Positions 18,377-24,749 of a DNA stretch of 37,875 nucleotides are shown piece after piece. The notes under the pieces are model-generated. The model was not told the origin of the DNA, did no database searches, and saw only the letters and a program-made list of their open reading frames with translations. The DNA is from Clostridium sp. (GTDB lineage Bacteria; Bacillota; Clostridia; Lachnospirales; Lachnospiraceae). Positions within the stretch are counted from its first letter, which is position 1. Each line of letters opens with the position of its first letter. Position numbers and translations under genes: made by a program. The stretch is from positions 1 to 37,875 of the forward strand of contig JAMOZY010000024.1 of NCBI GenBank assembly GCA_023667695.1. Reading direction: 5' to 3'.

Positions 18377-19831
18377 TCACTTCTGTTCTTTTGTTACTTC
18401 CTTTTTACTCTTCTGTGCAGGATTATCCATCCGTCTTCCATCATAGTCAAATCTGGAGCCATGGCAGGGACAGTCCCAGCTTTTCTCATCCGGATTCCAA
18501 AGAAGCTGGCAGCCCATATGTGGACATCGAAGAGAAATACGATGCAGGCTTCCCTGTTCATCCCGATAACAGCCATAACGCCGGAAACCATTCCGCACGA
18601 TTCCTCCATGACCACATTCCAGCTTCTCCTCTGTTTCACAGCCAAAAAGATGATGCCCGGCTGCCAGCCCTTTTATACTGGTTCCTAAATCAACTGCTAG
18701 CTTAGGCAGAGAAACCAGCGGATGCCACCGCCATGGTGAAAACAGTGTTCCATAGGGGTGGGATATCCCACAGATTTCATTGCATATAATCATAGCAGAA
18801 ACCATGGATAAAGTCATTCCCCATTTTTGAAATCCGGTCGCCACATACCAATAAGGCCGGAAAACCGAATATGCTCCGATAAAAGGAAGCCCGTCCTGTG
18901 TCACACAGTCCTGGGCAGACCAGTGCGCCGCCTCTTTTCCTTTTGGAAAATACCGTTTTGCCTGTTCCCGAATAGCCGCATACTTGCCTCCGGCTTCATT
19001 TTTGCCGGTACGATGACTGCCTGAACCAATCAGAAGCAGCTCTTTGTCATTCCGAAGAGACATTCCCTGCTCATCTATGCTGTAATACATGCCTTCCAAC
19101 CTCCCCGCATCGGAAAAAGCAACAATATAGCTTCGTTCCTGATGCTGTCTTATAAAATAAAAGCCGGGAATAATGGGAAATGGATAATGAGTTGCAAATA
19201 CGATATGCTCTGCTGTTACAATCCCGCAGTTGGTATATATCTTATGTCCTTTTACCGAATATACCATTGTTTTTTCATAAATCTCCAGATGTCTGGCAAG
19301 TCCCTGTATGAACCTCAGGGGATGGAATTGCGCCTGATTTTCAAAACATACTGCGCCTGCCGTTAGAAACGGAAGGGGGACCTGTTCCTGAAAGGAAGCC
19401 CTTAAGCCAAGTCCCGCTGCTGCCTCTGCCTCCTTTCTCAGCAATGCTTCGTTCTGTGTGGAGTATAAAAAGGCCGGAAGCCGTTCAAAATCACAGTCGA
19501 TTTGATTTTGTTCCACAATTTGCTGATATTTCTGTATAGCTGCTTCATTTGCCTGGGCATATAGCCGTGCCTTTTTCCTTCCATATCTATGAATCAGCTT
19601 GTTATAAATCAATCCATGCTGGCTGGTGATTTTTGCAGTTGTATTCTTTGTCTGTCCGCCTGCAATCCGGTCACCCTCTAAAACAATCACATTCCTTCCC
19701 TGTTCTTTTAGCAGATAGGCAGTTAATATTCCCGCCATTCCAGCGCCGATTACCACAATGTCTGCGGATGTATCTCCCGGAAGGGAACGGCATGCTGTTA
19801 TTTCCACAGTCTTACACCATATTGATTCCAT
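18377..19831 (-). CDS. FAD-dependent oxidoreductase fused to a C-terminal Rieske [2Fe-2S] domain
   Basis: A 484-residue protein. Residues 24-370 form a D-amino-acid-oxidase-like (DAO) FAD fold with dinucleotide motif VVIGAGMAGILTAYLLKEQG and the following acidic residue E52. The C-terminal 100 residues carry a complete Rieske cluster motif, C436-P-H438 and C454-x2-H457, plus C441 and C456 that usually form the stabilising disulfide. This architecture is widespread in Firmicutes and usually annotated only as FAD-dependent oxidoreductase; the substrate is unknown. No signal peptide is present, so it is cytoplasmic. Probably co-transcribed with the downstream MATE gene (25 bp gap). Confidence 0.92.
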   Translation of the reverse strand: MESIWCKTVEITACRSLPGDTSADIVVIGAGMAGILTAYLLKEQGRNVIVLEGDRIAGGQTKNTTAKITSQHGLIYNKLIHRYGRKKARLYAQANEAAIQKYQQIVEQNQIDCDFERLPAFLYSTQNEALLRKEAEAAAGLGLRASFQEQVPLPFLTAGAVCFENQAQFHPLRFIQGLARHLEIYEKTMVYSVKGHKIYTNCGIVTAEHIVFATHYPFPIIPGFYFIRQHQERSYIVAFSDAGRLEGMYYSIDEQGMSLRNDKELLLIGSGSHRTGKNEAGGKYAAIREQAKRYFPKGKEAAHWSAQDCVTQDGLPFIGAYSVFRPYWYVATGFQKWGMTLSMVSAMIICNEICGISHPYGTLFSPWRWHPLVSLPKLAVDLGTSIKGLAAGHHLFGCETEEKLECGHGGIVRNGFRRYGCYRDEQGSLHRISLRCPHMGCQLLWNPDEKSWDCPCHGSRFDYDGRRMDNPAQKSKKEVTKEQK

Positions 19832-19947
19832 GCTTGTCTCCCATTCTGATTTTTCATTTAGTGTATGCTGTTTTTGCTTTCTTAAAACATTAGTACAATG
19901 TGGGATTCATATGATTCAGAAAATAGATATAAATCCATTTCCTTTCT

Positions 19948-19976
19948 TTTACAATCCATCGTTGATATGATATAAT
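19948..19976 (+). promoter_or_regulatory. Promoter of the YitT-family gene
   Basis: -35 TTTACA (19948-19953), 17-nt spacer, perfect -10 TATAAT (19971-19976). Transcription would start near 19983, giving a leader of about 125 nt before the ribosome binding site of the membrane protein gene. Confidence 0.75.
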
Positions 19977-19982
19977 TTATTT

Positions 19983-20107
19983 TGAAGCGGAACAAGCATG
20001 AAGGTGGAATGAGGAAGTCCTACACTCAACGCAATAGGTAGGAATGCGTCCTAAAATCAAATGCAGTCAAATGACAGTATGATATGGAATATAGAGGAGA
20101 TATTTGC
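19983..20107 (+). other. 5' leader of the YitT-family gene with mutually exclusive pairings
   Basis: A roughly 125-nt untranslated leader. GTCCTAC (20018-20024) can pair with GTAGGA (20038-20043); the latter can alternatively fold locally as TAGGA-atgcg-TCCTA. ACGCA (20029-20033) can also pair with TGCGT (20046-20050). I recognise no known riboswitch class, and there is no U-tract terminator. Regulation is therefore only a possibility. Confidence 0.3.
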
Positions 20108-20986
20108 ATGTTTCAGACAATGGAGATAAAGCATCCCAAATTTTATGAATGGTTTCGGATTATAATTGTTATTTTTTCTTCTGTTTTATATGCATGGAAT
20201 CTGTGCTGTTTTGCCAAAACGGCAGGTCTGATTCCCGGCGGCTTTTCCGGTGTCTCCCTGTTGCTGCAGCATATCGGAAGTGATTATCTGCACTTGAATA
20301 TACCTTATACCATACTGAATGTTGTTTTAAATGCAATCCCGATTTATATCGGCTTCAAATACATCGGAAAAAAGTTCACATTGTATTCGATATTTACAAT
20401 TATCCTTTCCAGTATCTTCGTAGACATCCTTCCGGTCTATGTATTTACGGAGGATATTCTTTTAGTCAGTGTTTTCGGCGGAATCCTGAACGGATTTGCC
20501 ATCAGTATGTGCCTGAATGTAGGAACTACCACGGGCGGAACTGACCTAATCAGTATTTTTCTGTCAGAACAGAAGGGAATCGATGCCTGGAATTATATTC
20601 TTATGGGCAATGCACTTATGCTTGTCATCGCCGGAGCATTATTTGGATGGAATATTGCACTATATTCCATCATTTATCAATTCTGCAGCACCCAGATTAT
20701 TCAAATGCTTTATAAGCGTTACAAAAAAGAAACCTTATTTATCATATCAAATAAGGCTGCTGAGATTTACACGGCTATCAAAGAGGTAACCCACCATGAC
20801 GCCACCCTGTTCCAGGGTATCGGCTGCTATGAGGAAAAGGAAAAAACCCTGATTTATTCGGTCATCAATTCAGAAGCCAAGAAACAGTTGATTCCTTTGA
20901 TTCGTTCCATTGATAAACATGCTTTTATTAATGTTGTTAAGACAGAAGAGCTGGACGGAAGATTCCATAATAAACCAAATGATTAG
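20108..20986 (+). CDS. YitT family membrane protein (DUF161/DUF2179)
   Basis: A 292-residue protein with about five to six hydrophobic segments in the first 200 residues (for example VIFSSVLYAWNLCCFAKTAG and LVSVFGGILNGFAISMCLNV) followed by a soluble C-terminal domain of about 80 residues (ETLFIISNKAAEIYTAIK... to the end) typical of YitT proteins. The GLIPGGFSGVSLLLQH and NVGTTTGGTDLIS blocks are family hallmarks. The function of the family is not established; transport of a small solute is often suggested. The start is set by GAGGAG 8 nt upstream. It ends 7 bp from the convergent MGMT-family gene with no room for a separate terminator. Confidence 0.92.
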   Translation: MFQTMEIKHPKFYEWFRIIIVIFSSVLYAWNLCCFAKTAGLIPGGFSGVSLLLQHIGSDYLHLNIPYTILNVVLNAIPIYIGFKYIGKKFTLYSIFTIILSSIFVDILPVYVFTEDILLVSVFGGILNGFAISMCLNVGTTTGGTDLISIFLSEQKGIDAWNYILMGNALMLVIAGALFGWNIALYSIIYQFCSTQIIQMLYKRYKKETLFIISNKAAEIYTAIKEVTHHDATLFQGIGCYEEKEKTLIYSVINSEAKKQLIPLIRSIDKHAFINVVKTEELDGRFHNKPND

Positions 20987-20993
20987 CCGCTGT

Positions 20994-21302
20994 TCAACAA
21001 TCCCATTGATATTTCTTCAATTCAACATGGACTGCATCCTTCAGAGAAATTCCTTCTTCCTGTAGTAATTCCTTCTGCTCCGTCCATCCGGGAACTAATC
21101 TCCCAGCATGATTCACAACTCTATGACAGGGATATTCTCCGTACTTTTCTGCCATACTCAGCACTTTGCCTACCAGTCTGGCATTCTGCTCCCTCCCAAT
21201 GAGTCTTGCAATCTGACCATAGGTAGCAACCTTCCCTTTGGGTATCTCTCCTACCACAGAGAGTATTTCATAAATTAAATCTTCCTGTAATATACGTTTC
21301 AT
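20994..21302 (-). CDS. Short MGMT-family (alkyltransferase-like) DNA-binding protein retaining the active-site Cys
   Basis: A 102-residue protein containing only the C-terminal DNA-binding/active-site domain of O6-methylguanine-DNA methyltransferase: helix-turn-helix region IPKGKVATYGQIARLIG, then PCHRVV with Cys59 in the position of the methyl-accepting cysteine, and LVPGW. Alkyltransferase-like proteins of similar size usually have Trp at that place and flag lesions for excision repair. Here the Cys is present, so direct methyl transfer remains possible. An extended -10 box TGTTATAAT (21356-21361 for TATAAT) lies about 55 bp upstream on the minus strand. Confidence 0.9.
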   Translation of the reverse strand: MKRILQEDLIYEILSVVGEIPKGKVATYGQIARLIGREQNARLVGKVLSMAEKYGEYPCHRVVNHAGRLVPGWTEQKELLQEEGISLKDAVHVELKKYQWDC

Positions 21303-21420
21303 ACAACTATGACACCGCCCTCATAAATCGAATTCTCACGCTTACAATATCTGATATTATAACACATTTTTCAGAATTACGAGAGCGGCGCCCAGTTGAT
21401 AATAATTATTTTAATTCGGT

Positions 21421-22095
21421 TTATATACCCAAATCTGCTATGGCAAAGGCATCCTGTTCCGTAAATTTACTTGACATACCGTATACTCCCACCTCTAAAT
21501 AATTCTCTGCACCAATATCCACAAAGAAAGTATAGTCGACCCAATCTCCATCGGAATAAGCCTCTACCACTCTGAAATAGTATGCATTCCGGCTTCCCAC
21601 CTGGGTTGCCGTTGGCTCTATGCAGTCAGATGGGCTTAAAAAATCTTTATTATATGCAGCCTTCTCATACTCCTCCTGCAGCATTGCTGAATCATCCTGG
21701 GTTACCTCATGGAAGGTATCCCGATATTCGATTGTAACACCTTTATATGTGTATATAATCGAAAAATCATTGGCGTACACATCCTCTGCTCCTTCCGGCA
21801 GATTAAGCACCATATTCACCGAACCGACTACAAATGGATAGGAATTATCCGCAGAGGTCTGTGCTTCTGTATCCGTTGATACAGGTTCATCCACATCCGT
21901 CCTCTGAGCATCCAATGCATTGTCTGTATCCGGTACTTTTTCTGTTTTTATTCCTTCTGTCCCATCTAAGCTGGCAGTGTTCTCCGAAGAAGTATTAACC
22001 GTAAGCCGGAGGCATCCTGTCGTTCCAGCCGCTGCAAAAAGCAGAAGGAAGCTCATTCCAATCACTTGACACAACTTTCTTTTTTGTTTTTTCAT
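21421..22095 (-). CDS. Putative lipoprotein of unknown function
   Basis: A 224-residue protein starting MKKQKRKLCQ, with a lipoprotein signal peptide: positively charged N-terminus, hydrophobic core MSFLLLFAAAG and lipobox TTGC (Cys at about residue 28). A Ser/Thr/Asp-rich spacer of about 55 residues follows, then a globular domain of about 130 residues (from PFVVGSVNMVLNLPEGA) with many aromatic residues and few hallmarks. No family recognised; it is probably anchored on the outer face of the membrane. The frame is open 46 codons further upstream, but that part is basic, lacks a ribosome binding site and would bury the signal peptide, so the later start is used. The assigned start has only a weak AGGTTGG sequence. 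Confidence 0.72.
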   Translation of the reverse strand: MKKQKRKLCQVIGMSFLLLFAAAGTTGCLRLTVNTSSENTASLDGTEGIKTEKVPDTDNALDAQRTDVDEPVSTDTEAQTSADNSYPFVVGSVNMVLNLPEGAEDVYANDFSIIYTYKGVTIEYRDTFHEVTQDDSAMLQEEYEKAAYNKDFLSPSDCIEPTATQVGSRNAYYFRVVEAYSDGDWVDYTFFVDIGAENYLEVGVYGMSSKFTEQDAFAIADLGI

Positions 22096-22391
22096 AATTT
22101 GTACCAACCTGCCGGCACATCTTGTTCCTTTGGCAGGTGCAAACGCAATCATAGTGAAGTATGCGTCCGCATTTTCCTTTCCTTGTTTTATTTTTTTGCT
22201 TTTTCTTTTGAACCGATTAATCAAAAATGACATACTGCTTTATCTTGAAACCGGATGCTGCCAGTCTCCAGCTATTGCATCCAGTTTATAAAGTTTATCA
22301 GATAATCCTTTTCTTTTCTATCAATTTGTGTTTGCACTTTTGCGCAACCTACAGTTGCGGCCCTGGATTTTACTGTTTTTATAGGATTTGC
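22096..22391. other. Gene-poor stretch upstream of the lipoprotein
   Basis: AT-rich, with a small hairpin CGCAAC/GTTGCG (22343-22348 and 22354-22359) and no recognisable gene. The lipoprotein promoter should be here but no box pair stands out. A minus-strand reading frame of 73 codons crossing it (22272-22493) translates the terminator below and is not accepted as a gene. Confidence 0.4.
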
Positions 22392-22427
22392 AAAAAAGAC
22401 AGCCTGCTTTTTTGACAGACTGTCTTT
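22392..22427 (-). terminator. Strong minus-strand rho-independent terminator
   Basis: Minus-strand RNA AAGACAGUCUG (22416-22426) and CAGGCUGUCUU (22396-22406) pair over 11 bp with one G-U, 9-nt loop, then six U. It terminates transcripts coming from the broken toxin-antitoxin region; no intact gene precedes it, which suggests that a gene was lost. Confidence 0.85.
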
Positions 22428-22621
22428 AAAAACTTCCATATATTTAAATCCGCTCTGACTAACCTTATCAATGGTTTTTATTCCCATTTTCATGCCTTGC
22501 TCTGTTTGAACCTTTTTAACTGCCCCTCTTTTCTATTACAAATGCCAACCCCTCTGATACAAGACAATCCTATATAGCATTTATTATGACTTTCTGATTT
22601 TCCGCTGTCAAAATGTTGCCG

Positions 22622-22823
22622 TTAATCTTCCCAATAATTCTCTGTTTCTTCTGCAGTAGTCTTAATCCCAAAGGGGGCCACATAAAGTCCTCTTTTTCAT
22701 TATATACACCTGTGATTTTTATAATATCAGCTTCAATTTGTCAGTTCCAAACTTTTGTGCCACATACTGTTTTATCTGCTTTACCTTCTCACGAGCATCT
22801 GGAGAGTATTTCAGTTTCTTCAA
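22622..22823 (-). pseudogene. Broken RelE/ParE-type toxin gene
   Basis: Minus-strand fragments of a RelE/ParE-superfamily toxin. A first piece begins at TTG (22823) as xKKLKYSPDAREKVKQIKQY... and stops after 34 codons at 22719. A second piece in another frame (about 22664-22735) reads ADIIKITGVYNEKEDFMW, and a third, shifted again, reads PFGIKTTAEETENYWED and stops at 22622. These are the N-terminal helix, the strand near the end and the C-terminal tail of the family, with about 40 central residues missing and two frame changes. The gene is dead as a toxin. It overlaps the antitoxin remnant by TTGA, as in intact modules. Identification is from sequence pattern memory, not a search. Confidence 0.7.
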
Positions 22824-23044
22824 TCTGCTACCCCTAATTCTTTTTCCAGATTATCTGCGGAAATCCAACCTTCCTTATCTGCACGTTCTTCTGCTTTCTT
22901 CAGTTTGGAAAAAAGTGTATCGGCAGCCCGGCACCTGTCAAGCTCATCTATCTCAGAGATAGTAAGAATACCATATTCATATACTTTTGCAGGCAAATTT
23001 ACGTGTAAATTCACAGCATACCCTATCACTTTTCTTATTGGCAA
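22820..23044 (-). pseudogene. Phd/RelB-like antitoxin remnant
   Basis: A 74-codon minus-strand frame opening with TTG. The second half (LTISEIDELDRCRAADTL... to GWISADNLEKELGV) resembles the C-terminal toxin-binding half of Phd/YefM-family antitoxins of Lachnospiraceae. The first 20 residues do not look like the DNA-binding N-terminus, and there is no ribosome binding site at the TTG, so the N-terminal part is probably deleted or frameshifted. Its stop codon overlaps the toxin remnant start (TTGA). It may still be expressed as a peptide, but I treat it as decayed. Confidence 0.6.
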
Positions 23045-23085
23045 TATTTATTTTCCCAAAATTAGCATAATACAAACATTAAAAG

Positions 23086-23118
23086 TATGGCAGACAATCT
23101 TAGAAAATGTCTGCCATA
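23086..23118. terminator. 11-bp inverted repeat downstream of cptN
   Basis: TATGGCAGACA (23086-23096) and TGTCTGCCATA (23108-23118) form a perfect 11-bp stem with an 11-nt loop. On the minus strand it is followed by CUUUUAAUGUUUG, so it may terminate the cptIN transcript, which ends 230 bp upstream. Confidence 0.5.
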
Positions 23119-23347
23119 TAGAATAAACTATACATTCTTGTATTATTCGAACTCCCTATAGCTATAACATAATTGTTAAATATTTGATTGCTTTTTGAGG
23201 ATTTTCATCGCTATAATATCCATAATTTTACATCTTATTTACAGTTTCAGCGCAAACAGGTATCATACGAGTATCACAGATTTTTTCCTTGATGGCTTTA
23301 TCTACATGGTGCTAGCACTATGTAATATACTGCATTTACAAGAGAAC
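23119..23347. other. AT-rich spacer with gene remnants downstream of cptN
   Basis: No intact gene. A short minus-strand stretch near 23235-23305 reads like coding sequence (DKAIKEKICDTRMIPVCAET) but is closed by stops on both sides. GTGCTAGCAC (23310-23319) is a 10-bp palindrome. TATTCGAACTC at 23144-23154 resembles the guaA-end repeat described below, with one mismatch over 11 bp. Confidence 0.4.
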
Positions 23348-23818
23348 TTATTTTCCTTGTTGCAGTTTCTCCAGTATAGCCATGACATCTGGCTGTGTTG
23401 GCATAAACTTTACTCCACGCTTCAACATACCCATAACTTTCTTTGCTTTCTGCTCAATCTCCTTAGCTGTATGTTCACTTGTCAGCATCAAATGATTTCC
23501 GGCTATAGTATATTCCCGCTCTATATATTCTTCGGTTATCGGGAACATATCTTGTATCAGAAATGCACTTTCACGATCATCATCCAGTTTTACAATATGG
23601 AGAATATCGCAAGGCTTTCCTGCTTTTTCTTTCTTCTCCATTATTTCTTTATATTTATCAATCCGACTGGACAAAGGTATCATCCAGTATATTCCTGTAT
23701 TTGTATCTTCAAAGCAATAATAGTGCGGTCTATTCCCTGCCTTATTTCCCTTGAGGTACGGATCCGACATATCCTCAAAAAATTTGTCCTTAATAATATA
23801 AAATCCTGTTTTCTTCAT
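23348..23818 (-). CDS. cptN: Type III toxin-antitoxin endoribonuclease toxin, CptN (ToxN/AbiQ superfamily)
   Basis: A 156-residue basic protein. The N-terminal part GFYIIKDKFFEDMSDPYLKGNK (residues 5-26), the NRPHYYCF segment, and YWMIPLSSRIDKYKEI match the ToxN/AbiQ-type endoribonuclease fold as seen in the CptN subfamily. These toxins cleave RNA and are inhibited by binding small antitoxin RNAs processed from a repeat array. The upstream array of 45-nt repeats and terminator (23838-23966) gives independent support. The start is set at ATG 23818 with AGGACGGAG ending about 3 nt before it; a GTG five codons earlier lies closer to the terminator and has no site. Such modules stabilise DNA and may abort phage infection. 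Confidence 0.88.
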   Translation of the reverse strand: MKKTGFYIIKDKFFEDMSDPYLKGNKAGNRPHYYCFEDTNTGIYWMIPLSSRIDKYKEIMEKKEKAGKPCDILHIVKLDDDRESAFLIQDMFPITEEYIEREYTIAGNHLMLTSEHTAKEIEQKAKKVMGMLKRGVKFMPTQPDVMAILEKLQQGK

Positions 23819-23837
23819 TTGCTCCGTCCTCACTATG

Positions 23838-23868
23838 GAAAAAGTCCTCCACCTTGCGGCGAAGGACT
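23838..23868 (-). terminator. Attenuating terminator between antitoxin RNA and cptN
   Basis: Minus-strand RNA AGUCCUUCGCC-GCAA-GGUGGAGGACU: 11 bp including two G-U, closed by a GNRA tetraloop and followed by UUUUU. It lies 20 bp before the toxin start. In type III modules a leaky terminator at this place sets the excess of antitoxin RNA over toxin mRNA. Confidence 0.9.
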
Positions 23869-23966
23869 AAACTTTCAACCCAACCACTTATATACCGCAT
23901 ATTGGTCAGCGGTAAACTTTCAACCCGACCACTTATATACCACATATCGGTCAGTGGTAAACCTTC
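23868..23966 (-). repeat. 45-nt antitoxin repeats, 2.2 copies
   Basis: Unit 1 at 23868-23912, unit 2 at 23913-23957, and a 9-nt partial unit at 23958-23966. The two full units differ at five positions or so; several changes lie in GGTCAG-CGG/TGG and CCAACC/CCGACC segments. Each begins (plus strand) TAAACTTTCAACCC. Confidence 0.93.
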
Positions 23967-23977
23967 TTTGTACTTAC

Positions 23978-24006
23978 ATTCTAGCAAGCACAAAGAGGAA
24001 AGTCAA
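23978..24006 (-). promoter_or_regulatory. Strong promoter of the cptIN module
   Basis: Minus strand -35 TTGACT (24001-24006), exactly 17 nt, -10 TAGAAT (23978-23983) with an upstream TGC giving an extended -10. The predicted start site precedes the first repeat by only a few nucleotides, as expected for an antitoxin RNA. Confidence 0.85.
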
Positions 24007-24069
24007 TAGGGCTTTCCATTAAAATTTTATGCGAAATCACACAAAAGTATGCACACCCTACAAGCAAAC

Positions 24070-24083
24070 ATCTACTCGAACTC
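24070..24083. repeat. 14-bp direct repeat, copy of the guaA 3' end (distal copy)
   Basis: ATCTACTCGAACTC, identical to 24736-24749, which spans the guaA stop codon and last codons. The 666-bp segment between holds the truncated Rpn-family gene. It looks like an attachment-site pair. Confidence 0.6.
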
Positions 24084-24236
24084 GTCTCATCTATATAATT
24101 TTGAGATGCTTTTGTATCTGCTTCATGCTTTCCAATCCATCTATTTCGCATATTATTTCTATTATCTTGAGACTTCTAAAAATTTTAGAAGCAAAATAGA
24201 AGCACTAGAAATTTAATGGAGTTTAGGCAACAAACA
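24084..24236. other. AT-rich non-coding stretch between the cptIN promoter region and the Rpn remnant
   Basis: It contains the 19-bp palindrome CTTCTAAAAATTTTAGAAG (24173-24191), about 45 bp past the stop of the Rpn-family remnant, which may have been its terminator. No gene is visible. Confidence 0.4.
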
Positions 24237-24731
24237 TTATACTGGCTGCAATTCAGCAATCTCTTTTATCTTTTCAATTGACAATTCAGTTACATCTGCA
24301 ATTTCCTCAATTGAAAATCTCCCCAATTCAATTAAACGCCTTGCGGTTTTCTCTTTCTCATGCTCTACACCCTGCTCATATTTTTCCTGATAATTCATCT
24401 GCAAAGTCATATAATCCAACCTCCATTTCTCATTCTTTCTGACGGACTGCACCGCCTCATCTAATTCTCTGGTAAACTCATCCTCCGGCTCTTTTCCGTC
24501 AATAAAATCAAGCAACTTCTTCATTTCCGGTGTAACATCATCCATTATGCCCTTAGTATTTAAAATAATTTTTGTTGTATCATCACCCAAACCTAACTCC
24601 AAATTTTGAATACAACGGTTTTCAAAGGTATAGATGTGTCTCCCCTCGCCAAACAAATCAAAGGTACATACAAAAATAACAAAACTCCGTTTTAAATCTT
24701 TGTAATTATCTCCCTTTTCCAAGATATTCAA
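24237..24731 (-). pseudogene. Truncated Rpn-family recombination-promoting nuclease / PD-(D/E)XK transposase
   Basis: A 164-codon frame with a TTG first codon corresponding to the C-terminal half of Rpn-family proteins, which are about 300 residues: DLNILEKGDNYKDLKRSFVIF, TFDLFGEGRHIYTFENRC and the Glu/Lys-rich helical tail. The N-terminal half with most nuclease motifs is missing: the frame starts exactly at the guaA stop codon (GAGTAG-ATAGATTTG), with which it is in frame. It has no ribosome binding site. The C-terminal end FSIEEIADVTELSIEKIKEI is the usual helix-turn-helix-like tail. I infer an element fragment joined to the guaA 3' end. Confidence 0.78.
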
Positions 24732-24735
24732 ATCT

Positions 24736-24749
24736 ATCTACTCGAACTC
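24736..24749. repeat. 14-bp direct repeat at the guaA 3' end (proximal copy, candidate att site)
   Basis: ATCTACTCGAACTC overlaps the last codons and TAG stop of guaA (24738-24740). The same 14 bp recur at 24070-24083. The guaA 3' end is an established integration site of genomic islands in many bacteria. Confidence 0.6.

Larger units (their letters stand above)
23838..23971 (-). ncRNA. cptI: CptI antitoxin RNA (precursor)
   Basis: The transcript predicted from the promoter at 23978-24006 starts near 23971, runs through 2.2 copies of a 45-nt repeat and stops at the terminator at 23838-23868. Repeat number and length agree with what is known of the CptI family (about two repeats of some 45 nt), unlike ToxI (about 5 x 36 nt). 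The toxin would cut the precursor into single-repeat pseudoknot RNAs that inhibit it. Confidence 0.85.

Noticed and set aside
22272-22493. A 73-codon minus-strand frame starting MKMGIKTIDKV
   Set aside because: It runs straight through the strong terminator at 22392-22427, whose hairpin it would translate, and has no ribosome binding site or recognisable family.
23868-23966. Direct repeats that might be read as a CRISPR array
   Set aside because: Only 2.2 adjacent 45-nt repeats without spacers; the layout with terminator and CptN gene is that of a type III antitoxin.
23195-24022. A 275-codon plus-strand frame antisense to cptN and its repeats
   Set aside because: It is an antisense shadow over the toxin gene, terminator and RNA repeats, with unusual composition (many Phe, Tyr, His, Cys) and no family features.
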